64,000 nucleotides of DNA. Source: SICU01 sp038045445 (GTDB lineage Archaea; Nanobdellota; Nanobdellia; Pacearchaeales; GW2011-AR1). Both the position numbers and the translations under genes were made by a program. Location of the stretch: assembly GCA_038045445.1 (NCBI GenBank), contig JBBSYC010000008.1, positions 12,330-76,329 on the forward strand, in the 5' to 3' direction. Below are positions 36,417 through 45,321 of the stretch, one piece after another. How positions within the stretch are numbered: the stretch's first letter is position 1; every line of letters begins with the position of its first letter. Under the pieces are notes generated by a model. The model saw nothing but the letters and a program-made list of their open reading frames with translations, ran no database searches and was not told where the DNA came from.

Positions 36417-36610
36417 TTAGAAACTCCTTCTTTTTTAATTACAATGCTTGAATTTTTATGATTTAAATATAAATTTACCAAATCTCCCTCTTCTAAACCT
36501 AAATTATTTAATAATTCCTTTGGGAAAGCTATGCGGTTTAATTCCTGAATTTTGCCTTTTTTGAAAAGAATTTCATTAGTTTTACTAACTTTTTTAGAAT
36601 TCACCACCAT
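36413..36610 (-). CDS. AbrB/SpoVT-like DNA-binding protein
   Basis: A 65-residue protein with the swapped-hairpin AbrB pattern: GKIQELNRIAFPKELLNNLG (about 19-38), then LEEGDLVNLYL and a final strand SIVIKKEG. Such proteins are transition-state regulators or antitoxin-like. No toxin gene is next to it; instead its stop overlaps the start of the 3537-aa surface protein (ATGA), so the two are cotranslated. Direct repeats lie on its start. It is the likely autoregulator of the giant gene. Confidence 0.72.
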   Translation of the reverse strand: MVVNSKKVSKTNEILFKKGKIQELNRIAFPKELLNNLGLEEGDLVNLYLNHKNSSIVIKKEGVSK

Positions 36611-36644
36611 ACTAATAATATACTAATAAAAGGATATAAAAACC
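36609..36644 (-). promoter_or_regulatory. TATA box and tandem 10-base direct repeats before the AbrB-like gene
   Basis: On the plus strand atactaataa occurs at 36609-36618 and again at 36620-36629, spaced 11 bases. A TATA-like sequence (ggatataaaaacc, 36632-36644) follows upstream of the minus-strand gene. The first repeat touches the ATG. Two sites one helical turn apart next to a TATA box look like an operator, possibly for the AbrB-like protein itself. Confidence 0.5.
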
Positions 36645-36684
36645 TATAGCAGATACACCAAATAATTGCAGTGCATTTACCTTC

Positions 36685-37716
36685 TTACGAACCAGAACTT
36701 ACTGTTGAACCAAATATTAATTTACCAGTACATGTTCCTGCAACACCCATTGGTACGTAAATTCTCCAATATGTTGCATTGACATGGTCTACATAGGGGT
36801 CTGAATCATTTCTTCTTTGAGCTAAATTGAACCTACGAACGGTGTTTAAAGATGTAAGGTTTTGATATTGCGATTCAAACTGTCCTAAAGTCATTGTGCC
36901 ACTTGTATTTGAAGCTGTAAGATTATACTTCTGATAGTAAACAGAGATATTCTGGACATTTCCAAGCGTACAGTTCATTGATAAGTTGTCTCCTTGCGTT
37001 ACTGCATAACCTTGCAATGAAAGATTAACCAATGCATTTCCAAAGTTTGTTACATTTAGAGTGCGCTCATTTGATACATCGGTTCCATTTACGGTGCCAT
37101 AATCTACTGATCCTGGAAGTCCTATTGCCATCAAAGTATTCACATAAGACAACTGTCCTTCTGTATCTGTACGTGAAGTATTGTCCATAACGACGACTGA
37201 AGCATTCCAAGTAGCGTTGTTTGCATAATATTGTAATGGTAAGATACATGTTGCGTTTACCTCGTAAGCTGTTCCGTAAGTTGTGTCTATTGAGCAGGTT
37301 TGATTTGTGTAATGATTATTATTATCATCTGAAGCTCCGAGAGTGGTTTCTAATGTATCGAAGAATGTTACAGAAACATTTTGTATATTTGCCTCTCCGT
37401 TAAAATCTCTTGCGACGACTAGCACGACAGTGTTTGAGGTAGAATTTGCAGTCAAATCTATTCCGTTTCCTCCGTTAACTTGAATAGATAATATTTCTGG
37501 AGGAACTGCCCCCACATCTAACCGCGTATTTACTGTAACATTTTCACCTATTCCTGCAAATGTAAAACTTGAAAACATGAAGATTACCGATAACATCAAT
37601 GCAAGTTCCAAAGAGTAAAACAAGTAAAATGCCATTTTTTTAATTGCATAAACTCTGTTAAATCTTTTTTTTCTTTTCATTTCAGTTGAAATTTCTTTTT
37701 TATCTGAAATAGCCAT
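36685..37716 (-). CDS. Secreted surface protein of unknown family
   Basis: A 343-residue protein with a long basic N terminus (MKRKKRFNRVYAIKK at about 13-27) before one hydrophobic segment (about 30-55, ALMLSVIFMFSSFTFAG), so it is exported by a long signal or stays anchored. The outer part is Thr/Asn-rich with many sequons and beta-strand character, with possible disulfides (CSIDTTYG, CILPLQYY). The C terminus ends GTCTGKLIFGS without a second helix. It follows the 256-aa paralog by one base, in a three-gene unit led by the 269-aa protein. I do not recognise a family. Confidence 0.6.
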   Translation of the reverse strand: MAISDKKEISTEMKRKKRFNRVYAIKKMAFYLFYSLELALMLSVIFMFSSFTFAGIGENVTVNTRLDVGAVPPEILSIQVNGGNGIDLTANSTSNTVVLVVARDFNGEANIQNVSVTFFDTLETTLGASDDNNNHYTNQTCSIDTTYGTAYEVNATCILPLQYYANNATWNASVVVMDNTSRTDTEGQLSYVNTLMAIGLPGSVDYGTVNGTDVSNERTLNVTNFGNALVNLSLQGYAVTQGDNLSMNCTLGNVQNISVYYQKYNLTASNTSGTMTLGQFESQYQNLTSLNTVRRFNLAQRRNDSDPYVDHVNATYWRIYVPMGVAGTCTGKLIFGSTVSSGS

Positions 37717-37717
37717 T

Positions 37718-38488
37718 TTAGGTTAGCTCCACATAAATATAATATGCTGTTGAACCACTAAATCCTTGATACCCTATTTCTGGGACTATCATCTGGAAAT
37801 CGTACTTTGCATTGTCAAAACCTGTCGTATCTTCTTCCATTATTGTTGCGTAAATTGTATTGGAACCAGCAGGCTCATATAACACAATTTCTTCAAAATC
37901 CGTATCTTGGGTTGCATTATTTACGTATGTATTTAATGTCGGGCAACTATTTGCTAATATATTTGCTGTTGCAACAAAAAAAGAGCTATGGCTCCCGTTT
38001 ATTCCATTGTTAAAAGTGCGAGTGATATTATCATTAACTTGTGTATGGTTCATCCTTATATTTTCAGATTCAAGAGTTGTTATATTGCTACAATTCAAAG
38101 TTGCCCACGATATGCTTGATGAATTTCTAGTTGCATAAATCTCTCCTGTAATTGTTGTTAGTGACCAATCATATATCGTGCTTCCCGAAGCATCATCTAA
38201 AGCAAAACTACCCGTAACATTACCTACGAAAGCTTTCCATCGGACATTTTGTGTAGATGTAGTAATGTTTATTGTTGCAATTCTTCCTCCAGAAATGTTG
38301 AGATTGTAACCTGACAAAGTTGTAGAAGTCTCATTGCTTACTATACCTATTGTATCTGGTCCAGTTGGTGCTGCAGATGTAAATGAAAATGTTTGTAAAA
38401 AGAATATTCCTATTATAAACAACAGAACCAATGGTACTTCTACTCGAAGACTATTCTTTAATGACTTTTTGTATTCTTCATAGACCAT
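37718..38488 (-). CDS. Small secreted protein, divergent member of the repeated family
   Basis: About 256 residues from ATG 38488 (a TTG at 38506 would overlap the previous gene). A signal segment (VPLVLLFIIGIFFLQ) leads to the same body as the 269-, 259- and 272-aa proteins: W-x-A-F-x-G-N-V-T-G, YDWSLTTITGEIYATRNSS, then FEEIVLYEPAG and the end YDFQMIVPEIGYQG with AYYIYVELT. DNA likeness to the others is low. It is therefore an older copy, while the other three share identical blocks. Confidence 0.65.
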   Translation of the reverse strand: MVYEEYKKSLKNSLRVEVPLVLLFIIGIFFLQTFSFTSAAPTGPDTIGIVSNETSTTLSGYNLNISGGRIATINITTSTQNVRWKAFVGNVTGSFALDDASGSTIYDWSLTTITGEIYATRNSSSISWATLNCSNITTLESENIRMNHTQVNDNITRTFNNGINGSHSSFFVATANILANSCPTLNTYVNNATQDTDFEEIVLYEPAGSNTIYATIMEEDTTGFDNAKYDFQMIVPEIGYQGFSGSTAYYIYVELT

Positions 38489-38498
38489 TGTACTCTCT

Positions 38499-39308
38499 TT
38501 ATTCAAGCTCTACGAAAAAGAAGTATGTAACAGCACTTACATCAGTACCATGTCCATCTTCTAAAACTAGCATCTCGAAATCATTATCTCCATTATTGAA
38601 ACCTGTTACGGAAGTTTCTTCGATAAGTGATGCGAACACAACGCTTCTTGTTGCTGGCTCGTATAGAAGGACTTCTTCAAATTGCTGGTCGACTGCACCA
38701 CTTGAACTGTAAACTCTTGTGCTTCTGCATTCATTTGATGAAAATTGTAAGTTTGCTGTAAAGAATGCGTCATGGTCTTGAAGAGTGAATGTGTTGTTAA
38801 CTCCGTCTGCATCAAATGAGGCTATATTAAAACGAGATTCTAACTGTGTGAGATTCAAACCGCCTACACTTGTTGCTCCAGCAGTTTCTCCACCTATGCC
38901 CCCTTGGGTTCCATTTGCGGTGAAATTGAAACATTGTATTGAGCCCCAGGTTATTGTGGAGTTTGTGGAAGCATAGACTTCTCCTTGTGGACTTGCTAAA
39001 GACCAATTGTAAATAGCCTGATTATTAGCGTTTGCAAGCTGTATTGTACCTGTAACATTTCCAAAGTAACCTTGCCATGTTTGAGTTACTGAATAACCTG
39101 ATATTGTAAGTTCTGTAATGTTTCCAGCAAATGCTGTTGCATTACCTGCGGTGTCTGCAGGAGCTCTTGAAGTTGAAACGTTTGTAACTGATGCACCGAA
39201 AGGTTCAACAGCAATTGATAAAGGTAAAAGAAATAGAGAAAGCATAAATGTAAAAGTTAATAGAATATTCAGATTCAAATTCTTAATCATCGCGTTCTTT
39301 GTCACCAT
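38499..39308 (-). CDS. Small secreted surface protein, copy A
   Basis: A 269-residue protein with signal peptide (LLTFTFMLSLFLLPLSIA), then VEPFGASVTN and a beta-rich body with WQGYFGNVTG, YNWSLASPQGEVYASTNS, QQFEEVLLYEPATRSVVFAS and the end TYFFFVELE. No C-terminal anchor. The same fold closes the 3537-aa protein. Bases 38629-39118 are identical to copy C over 490 positions and 38629-38987 to copy B over 359. First gene of a unit with the 256- and 343-aa genes; TATA at about 39332-39342. Confidence 0.72.
   Translation of the reverse strand: MVTKNAMIKNLNLNILLTFTFMLSLFLLPLSIAVEPFGASVTNVSTSRAPADTAGNATAFAGNITELTISGYSVTQTWQGYFGNVTGTIQLANANNQAIYNWSLASPQGEVYASTNSTITWGSIQCFNFTANGTQGGIGGETAGATSVGGLNLTQLESRFNIASFDADGVNNTFTLQDHDAFFTANLQFSSNECRSTRVYSSSGAVDQQFEEVLLYEPATRSVVFASLIEETSVTGFNNGDNDFEMLVLEDGHGTDVSAVTYFFFVELE
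38629..38987 (-). repeat. 359-bp core shared by copies A, B and C (copy A)
   Basis: Partner of 58510-58868 and 60032-60390; with copy C the identity extends on to 39118 (490 bases in all). Confidence 0.85.
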
Positions 39309-39331
39309 CTTTTGAGGATAAAAACCGTTTG

Positions 39332-39342
39332 TATATTTAAAT
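39332..39342 (-). promoter_or_regulatory. TATA box before copy A
   Basis: tatatttaaat lies about 25-33 bases before the ATG at 39308 in the coding direction, matching a leaderless archaeal promoter. Unlike the other surface units, no small regulator gene precedes this one. Confidence 0.45.
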
Positions 39343-39430
39343 CTTTCTTTTTTAAAAAATTTATAGACGATTAATTTCTAAGGATATTTACTTACATTAG
39401 GTGAAATTTTGCAAAAAAACTCAAAGTTCC

Positions 39431-42310
39431 CTACACAAATCTCTTAAGTTGCTCATATATTCTTGGCTTGTTTTCTTCAGATATTGAAAGATATAACTCT
39501 TGAATACGTCTATAAACTTCATGCGCTTGCTCATTCATTCCCTCTTTGATTAAATCTGAATAATCTTTTATTAAAAGAAGTGCCTCATAATAGGCTAAAT
39601 CTCTACAAAAGGAATTAATTTTTTCATAAATCATAGCTTTGGCTCCTCTTGGAACTCTTGAATATATCTCTGCCATATGAGGGTAAATACTTTTTGCGCT
39701 CTCTATATCTCCTGAAGCAATAAATGATTTACTTCTTTGAATAAGGCGGATAATCTCTTTTATTTGGGAATGTTCTGCATACTTCCCATATTTTCTTTCT
39801 TTGTATGAATAAATTCCTCCAGTCATTAAAAGAGTAATTACTATAAACCATCCAAAGATTATTGAAATTCCCCCAAAACTATTAAACGAACCAAGAATTG
39901 TAAAACCTGTTACTCTGTTAGATGATGAACTTATTTTTTCTTCAAAAAGTAGGGAATCTATTTTCTTTATATTTTCCTGCGAGAGATGTCCGTTTATATT
40001 GTAGACTAACTTATTATCTTCTAAGTCTTCTGATTTAATCAAGAACATTTCTTTAGAGATTACAATTTCATTAGGGATCATTACCATTAGAGATTCTCCT
40101 TGAGCTATTTGAGAGATAACTTCAAGAACCTCGAAAGAAGAATCATCTGCATTTTGCAAAGTTTTCACAATCAAAGTTAGTTGTTTTTCTTCGTCTTTGT
40201 ATTCTAAAGATATTTTTAAGTATCTTGTAGAAACCCTTAGATTTTCCTGTAATTCTTCTGTATGTTCAATCATTCTTTTCCTCTCGCCACGACTTAGTTC
40301 CAGATTCTTTGCTGAAATATATTTATCTATTACTTCTTCTATTGATGAATCCACCCTATTCTTTACAAAATCTCCTGAATCTGAAACTTCTATTGAATTT
40401 GGAATGCTTCTGGATATATTTTCTAACTCTTCATATAGCTCAAGACGCCTTTCCTCTCTGCGTTTTGCGTCTGTTATGAATTGGATATCGTTTTGAAGGT
40501 CTTGTTTTATTTGACCTAATTTCTTTTGATAGAATATCATTTCCTTATTTATTCCCAATATCTCTATTGCTTCCTGTTCTTCTCTACTATACCCTTCATA
40601 TCCCAAAAAAGATTCTATTCGGTCTAAAAGATCTCTTATTTTGGAATCTCCCTCAAAAGTTTTATTCTGAAACAATCTTGATTGTGTCTGATTTGAATTG
40701 CTTGAAAAATATTCAAAATCTCGAGTCTTGGAGACCATTGAATTATTTATTGCTCTGCACTCAACCTCCCAAGAATAATCTCCTTCATCAAAACTAATTA
40801 AATTAACTATTGAAACTACTCCTGAAATTACTGTTTTATTAACTAAAGAATATACTCTTTCTCCTATTTGACTACTGTTATAATAATATAAATTGAAACT
40901 GCAATTTGATACATTCCCTGTTGGCAAGTATGTGAAATTTATGCTAGTTGTTGAAATGGAAGAATCATCTGCAGGGGATATTAAAGATAAACTTATTGGG
41001 GAAGAATTATTTGAACTCAAATTTGACAGAGTTAGAACATTAATTGTAAGGGATTTTGTTATTAAAGACAACCCATCTATTACGCTTATTGAGGCATTGT
41101 AAGTGCCTGCTAAGGTGTAATTGTGAGTTATTAGTCTATTTATGTTTCTATCAAATACTGGTCCAAGAGATGAACCATCTCCAAAGAAAATTGTGTAATA
41201 TATACTACGGTTGTCTAATGAATTCAAATTTAATTGAAACGGAACGTTCTGGCCCATGATAATCGTGTCTGAAGAGGTTGTGAAATTAACAGTCAAAGAA
41301 TAATCTAAATTAACCGAGAATGTTTCAGACAATGACGAATTTATTGAACCATTAACTGAATCGTAACATTCAAGTGTCCATGAATAAATTCCATTTGATA
41401 GGTTTGTTGAAGATATGGTTAAAGATTCGTTATGGGGGTGTGCAATAAGCCCATAAATCTCCCTTTCGCTATTTGATATACTAAAGTTGCACAAAATGTC
41501 GTTTAGATGTGCATAATCTAAAGAATATTGAAAATTTAATTCTTGTATTGAATTTATTGTTCCTGAAGGTGCTGAAATTCTATTTAGGATTAATGAGGAA
41601 GAATTTGAAGATGTTGTGAAATTAATGATTATTCTAAAAGACTGATCTGAAAGATGAGGCACAATAAAAGAAATGCGTTCATACATCCCGTTTGAATTTT
41701 CATCATGGAACTCTACTTCAAACGATGGATCATCAATTCTATCTTCTTCTTCCTGGTTTGAATTGGTCCAATATAAATGAACTTGTTCTACATCTTCAAT
41801 CTCTGGAATATTTGTGTAAACTCTTAGAGGTCTATTGAAATGAATATCGCTTGACACAGTTAGGGATTTTATGAGTGAATCTTCTGAAGATGATTCGATG
41901 CTTTCCTCTTTTGTTATTGAAATGTCTGAATCTCTTTCAATTAAAGTTTCTATTTCCATAAGACCATTTTTTGTTTTTGTGTAGGGGATTAATTCTTCTG
42001 ATTTATTTTCTTGAATTTGAGAGATATTTTCGGAGCTATTTTCTTGTTCTGGATTTTCAGAGTATGCTTGAGGAATTTCGGCATTCTCTAGGGTTTCATT
42101 GTTTTCGGAAGTTTCTTCAGTAACTTCTTCTAAAAATGGATTGATTGTTTCTTCTGAATTCTCTTCAATTGAAATTTCATTTGGAACTAAATCAGATATT
42201 TCTTCTATGAAATCTTGTCCTAAAACAACAAATCCTGTCAATACAGATAATAAAATCATTACTGCCAAAAAAATAGAAGTACGCAAAGGATCAAGAACTA
42301 TACTAGACAT
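39431..42310 (-). CDS. Large membrane-anchored surface protein with cytoplasmic tail, 959 aa
   Basis: An N-terminal helix (TSIFLAVMILLSVLTGFVVLG) is followed by an acidic, low-complexity linker (about 35-130), Ig/PKD-like domains (about 150-520; SISVIDGLS and FGDGSSLGP are PKD-like), a helical region (about 555-700), and a second helix near residue 820 (GGISIIFGWFIVITLLMTGG). The last 120 residues are cytoplasmic and helical with repeats of the form S-I-Y-x-x-M-x-x-I-Y. Both helices follow a T-G-F motif. It starts 4 nt after the small gene at 42315 and ends with TAG. Possible outer sensor or scaffold; function unknown. Confidence 0.68.
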   Translation of the reverse strand: MSSIVLDPLRTSIFLAVMILLSVLTGFVVLGQDFIEEISDLVPNEISIEENSEETINPFLEEVTEETSENNETLENAEIPQAYSENPEQENSSENISQIQENKSEELIPYTKTKNGLMEIETLIERDSDISITKEESIESSSEDSLIKSLTVSSDIHFNRPLRVYTNIPEIEDVEQVHLYWTNSNQEEEDRIDDPSFEVEFHDENSNGMYERISFIVPHLSDQSFRIIINFTTSSNSSSLILNRISAPSGTINSIQELNFQYSLDYAHLNDILCNFSISNSEREIYGLIAHPHNESLTISSTNLSNGIYSWTLECYDSVNGSINSSLSETFSVNLDYSLTVNFTTSSDTIIMGQNVPFQLNLNSLDNRSIYYTIFFGDGSSLGPVFDRNINRLITHNYTLAGTYNASISVIDGLSLITKSLTINVLTLSNLSSNNSSPISLSLISPADDSSISTTSINFTYLPTGNVSNCSFNLYYYNSSQIGERVYSLVNKTVISGVVSIVNLISFDEGDYSWEVECRAINNSMVSKTRDFEYFSSNSNQTQSRLFQNKTFEGDSKIRDLLDRIESFLGYEGYSREEQEAIEILGINKEMIFYQKKLGQIKQDLQNDIQFITDAKRREERRLELYEELENISRSIPNSIEVSDSGDFVKNRVDSSIEEVIDKYISAKNLELSRGERKRMIEHTEELQENLRVSTRYLKISLEYKDEEKQLTLIVKTLQNADDSSFEVLEVISQIAQGESLMVMIPNEIVISKEMFLIKSEDLEDNKLVYNINGHLSQENIKKIDSLLFEEKISSSSNRVTGFTILGSFNSFGGISIIFGWFIVITLLMTGGIYSYKERKYGKYAEHSQIKEIIRLIQRSKSFIASGDIESAKSIYPHMAEIYSRVPRGAKAMIYEKINSFCRDLAYYEALLLIKDYSDLIKEGMNEQAHEVYRRIQELYLSISEENKPRIYEQLKRFV

Positions 42311-42314
42311 CTAA

Positions 42315-42524
42315 TCATACCTCCGAGGACTCATGTCCCTTTCTTTTTAAAAAGCCTTCGTTATACATCCATAGAGTCAATATCTTACTCACTACGTCTT
42401 GTTCGTTACTGCCTAAAACTCCTATGAGTCCTTGAATTATCTCTTGCTGGCTTGTGGTAATTGTTCCCCTTACTACTGTTGTCTCGCTTCTTAAATAGTT
42501 ACTTTTTTGTTCTTTTTTAGGCAT
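42315..42524 (-). CDS. Small protein of unknown function before the 959-aa gene, possible DNA-binding
   Basis: A 69-residue basic protein: KKEQKSNYLRSETTVVRGTI (about 3-22), then a helix-rich part SQQEIIQGLIGVL and SNEQDVVSKILTLWMYNEG. A beta strand followed by two helices is what ribbon-helix-helix repressors look like, but I cannot prove it. It stands in the same relation to the next gene as the AbrB-like, winged-helix and ribbon-helix-helix genes do in other units. Its start codon lies inside a large 14-base inverted repeat, as expected for an autoregulated repressor. Confidence 0.5.
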   Translation of the reverse strand: MPKKEQKSNYLRSETTVVRGTITTSQQEIIQGLIGVLGSNEQDVVSKILTLWMYNEGFLKRKGHESSEV

Positions 42525-42543
42525 TTTTTAGTAACTATTTAAG
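42490..42543. promoter_or_regulatory. 14-base inverted repeat over the small gene's start
   Basis: cttaaatagttact at 42490-42503 and agtaactatttaag at 42530-42543 are exact reverse complements separated by 26 bases. The minus-strand ATG (42522-42524) lies between them. A TATA box (tgatatataa, 42551-42560) is just upstream, putting the outer arm at the expected transcription start. It looks like a two-site operator. Confidence 0.65.
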
Positions 42544-42655
42544 ACCTAATTGATATATAAACCTTTTTGTTTGAATTTTGAGTTTAGAGAGATATTAAAC
42601 ACTCGAAAAATTACTGTGAACTGAAGAAATAAATAGTCTGGTGAAAAATAAGATT

Positions 42656-44788
42656 ATGCTAATTAAGAAGATTATGGTTGTGGTTTTAGCTATTTTATTT
42701 ATTTGGTTTGTACACGCCCAAAATAATGTAAATACTGGGATTAATGTTACCTCTGAAAACTTTAGACCTGTTTTTTCAGGAACAATTCCCAATATCACTA
42801 TCGCAATGGGTGCTAACGTTACTAATGCACTGGACTTAAATTCTTACTTCTTTGATAATGAAACTCTGACTTACTCCTATTCTGACGTGCAAAATATTAG
42901 TGTTTCTATAAATCAATCTGGAAACTCTTCAAACGTTTCATTTTATCCAGATTTTAACTTTGAGGGGCTTAGAAATATTACCTTTACGGCTAGTGATGGC
43001 TATTTATCTGAAGAGAGTAATAGAGTTTTCATAAATGTGACTAATGACTCTATTCCCCCATGGTGGAGTAATCCTTCTAAAAGCAGAGCTACAATATATC
43101 AAAATGATTATGTTATTTTTTCTACTACTTGGACAGATAATTTGAGACTTAAAGAATCTATATTTTCAATAAGTGAGAATAATGAATGGGAGAATTATAC
43201 TTCACAAACACTTACAGGAACTAATGCTACGTCTTATGAAGGAGTTCAGATAAGTGCGAGACCAGGTTCTCAAGTTTACTGGAGATTTTATGCAAAGGAT
43301 AGTGCAGGTAATACTAATGTTACAAATACAGAAAGTTTTGTTGTTTCTTATCCTGATGAAAGTGGAGAATCAAATTCGTCAAATGGTTCAAGTAATTCAA
43401 ATTCGAAAGGAGACATTAACATTAAAAAAGCACAGGAGCTTTATACTTTTGAGATTGACCCTGAAGTTTCATCTTTTAAAATGGAAACTAAACAGGGAAA
43501 TACTGAAACAATAATTTTGAAATTTACTAATACGGGTAATCAGATACTTAATTTTAATATAACTATTTTGGGGCTTGAAGTTTTCGAGATAAGCATGAGT
43601 GAATCTGCATTTGAACTTCTTCCAGGAGAATCTAAAACAGTAGTAATAGAAATTAAAGTAGATAGATTTATGACTCCCGATATTTATTTTGGAAGCATAT
43701 TTGTTAGAGTAAATCAAAGAACTATTACCATTCCAGTTTCAATAATAGTTAATCCTTCAATAAGCGAATATAACTTATCGCTACAAATCCCGGAAGATTA
43801 CCAGTTCATAAAACAAGGAAAAGAGGCTTATGCAAATATAACTCTTGAGAGTCTAAAAGATATCTTAGCCACTTCTGGAACAATTTATTATGCAATTAGA
43901 GATTTGAGTGGAAACGTAATAGACTCTAATCAAGAAGATTTTTCATTTCAATCTCAAAAAATCGAGTTTTATAAAAAGTTGAGGTCTACTGATGAAACTA
44001 AACCTGGAGAGTACATATTTTATGCAAGGGCTACTATTGAAGGCGAAAGCATTCTTGCGGCAGATACGCTCATTATAGGTCAAAGATTTATTCTTGGAGC
44101 ATTCATTAAATCTAATTTGGTTATTCTGATAATAATCTTATTGATATTGTCTTCAATTATATTTTATGTGAGATATATGAAAAATATGAAGAGGTTGCGA
44201 TTACTCAATCTTTATGTGGTTATACAAGATATGAAATCTCTGCTTAAAGAAGGAAAAATTGACTTAGCAATTCAGCAGTTTATCAGAGTTAAACAGATAT
44301 ATGGAGAAACCATAAGTTATACTGGTTCTAATAAAGAAGAGTTAATAAAAAACATGAATGAATTAATTAAAAGGATAGAAACTCTTAAATCTGAAAATCC
44401 CTCTTCTACTCAGAGTAATCCTCAAAATAATGATACTCTGGACAAGAGCCCAAATACTAATGAAAAAAAAGCAGAGGATAAAGATATGGCTGTTTTGAAG
44501 AACGAACCTGCTAAAGACAATAACATTTCACTACCTGCAGAAAATATAAAAATTGATTCGGGTGTTCAATTTAATGTTGGGGTTGCTAAAGAGAGTTCCT
44601 CTAATAAGCCTAACTCTGAAGATTTGGATGCTCTAAGTGTTCCACACACTAAAGTGCGTGGTTTCCAAACACTTCGACATGAGAAAATTTCAAAGAAAAA
44701 AGAAACGCCAAGTAATTTTATTTCTAAGGGGGTTAAAAATAAAAATGAAATCGAAAACAAGAATAATAAAAAGAAAAAAGACAAATAA
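42656..44788 (+). CDS. Membrane-anchored surface protein with cytoplasmic tail, about 710 aa
   Basis: ATG 42656 is chosen; a GTG at 42641 would add five residues. Signal peptide (KIMVVVLAILFIWFVHAQ), a cadherin-like domain (PNITIAMGANV to TFTASDGYLS), an Ig-like domain, a linker of Ser/Asn, a NEW3-like domain (about 270-365), another beta domain, a helix near 490 (LVILIIILLILSSIIFYV), and a cytoplasmic tail resembling that of the 959-aa protein (DMKSLLKEGKIDLAIQQF). The last 100 residues are Lys/Ser/Asn-rich. Bases 44641 onward, within this coding part, are a copy of the palindromic repeat seen at 21 kb. Overlaps the next gene by 44 nt. Confidence 0.65.
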   Translation: MLIKKIMVVVLAILFIWFVHAQNNVNTGINVTSENFRPVFSGTIPNITIAMGANVTNALDLNSYFFDNETLTYSYSDVQNISVSINQSGNSSNVSFYPDFNFEGLRNITFTASDGYLSEESNRVFINVTNDSIPPWWSNPSKSRATIYQNDYVIFSTTWTDNLRLKESIFSISENNEWENYTSQTLTGTNATSYEGVQISARPGSQVYWRFYAKDSAGNTNVTNTESFVVSYPDESGESNSSNGSSNSNSKGDINIKKAQELYTFEIDPEVSSFKMETKQGNTETIILKFTNTGNQILNFNITILGLEVFEISMSESAFELLPGESKTVVIEIKVDRFMTPDIYFGSIFVRVNQRTITIPVSIIVNPSISEYNLSLQIPEDYQFIKQGKEAYANITLESLKDILATSGTIYYAIRDLSGNVIDSNQEDFSFQSQKIEFYKKLRSTDETKPGEYIFYARATIEGESILAADTLIIGQRFILGAFIKSNLVILIIILLILSSIIFYVRYMKNMKRLRLLNLYVVIQDMKSLLKEGKIDLAIQQFIRVKQIYGETISYTGSNKEELIKNMNELIKRIETLKSENPSSTQSNPQNNDTLDKSPNTNEKKAEDKDMAVLKNEPAKDNNISLPAENIKIDSGVQFNVGVAKESSSNKPNSEDLDALSVPHTKVRGFQTLRHEKISKKKETPSNFISKGVKNKNEIENKNNKKKKDK
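44641..44690 (+). mobile_element. Fragment of the IS200/IS605-like repeat inside a coding region
   Basis: ccacacactaaagtgcgtgg, then aaacacttcgacatgagaaa, match the right half of the repeat at 21013-21070 apart from small gaps. It is in frame with the host gene and adds about 16 residues (VPHTKVRGFQTLRHEKISK) to a disordered tail. A likely past insertion that was tolerated. Confidence 0.6.
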
Positions 44789-45302
44789 AAATCCGTTAAA
44801 AGAGGATTTTTCTAATAGTAAAAAAATTGTTCATCCCTCCCGTTCTTCAAAAATTATTTCGACCGAAACTAAATTAAGAGGTCTACAAGATGATGTTGAT
44901 TTAAATTCAGATAAACTTAAAGAAATTATAAAGATAGGAGATTTACAAGAGATACATACAACTATTGATTTGATTACTGAAAAACAATATCACCAATTAG
45001 CAGAACATTATAAAAAAACAGTTTTAGAAAATAATGGGCTGAAAATAATGTTTTCCCAATCAGCGGATAAGCAACAAGCTCTTCTTTGGTTAAAGAGAGA
45101 ACTTGTTTCCGATTTAAATGAGAAATATGAGGCCTTAAAGAAAAAAATAAGCGATAAAAGAAAAAGTGGTTCAGATGTTTATATTGCATGGATTATTTCT
45201 ATGAGAATCCCATTGAAAATAAAGATGTATTCAACTACACTTGAAAAAAGAGATTTATATAAAATAAAACAATTATTTGGTGAAGTTGAAAAAAATTTAT
45301 AA
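44745..45302 (+). CDS. Helical, basic protein of unknown function
   Basis: About 185 residues from ATG 44745, preceded by a GGGGG tract (44729-44733). An N-terminal lysine-rich part (KSKTRIIKRKKTNKNPLKED) is followed by helices (LREIIKIG-like LKEIIKIGDLQEIHTTIDLI, HYKKTVLENN, LNEKYEALKKKISDKR). No membrane helix. Starts inside the end of the preceding surface gene, so the two are coupled; it may bind that protein's cytoplasmic tail. Longer frames reach back into the palindromic repeat and are not favoured. Confidence 0.55.
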   Translation: MKSKTRIIKRKKTNKNPLKEDFSNSKKIVHPSRSSKIISTETKLRGLQDDVDLNSDKLKEIIKIGDLQEIHTTIDLITEKQYHQLAEHYKKTVLENNGLKIMFSQSADKQQALLWLKRELVSDLNEKYEALKKKISDKRKSGSDVYIAWIISMRIPLKIKMYSTTLEKRDLYKIKQLFGEVEKNL

Positions 45303-45321
45303 ATTTTTGATAATCTCTCGT

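Noticed and set aside
36413..36610. AbrB-like protein as antitoxin of a toxin pair
   Set aside because: No toxin-like gene is adjacent; the only overlapping partner is the giant adhesin.
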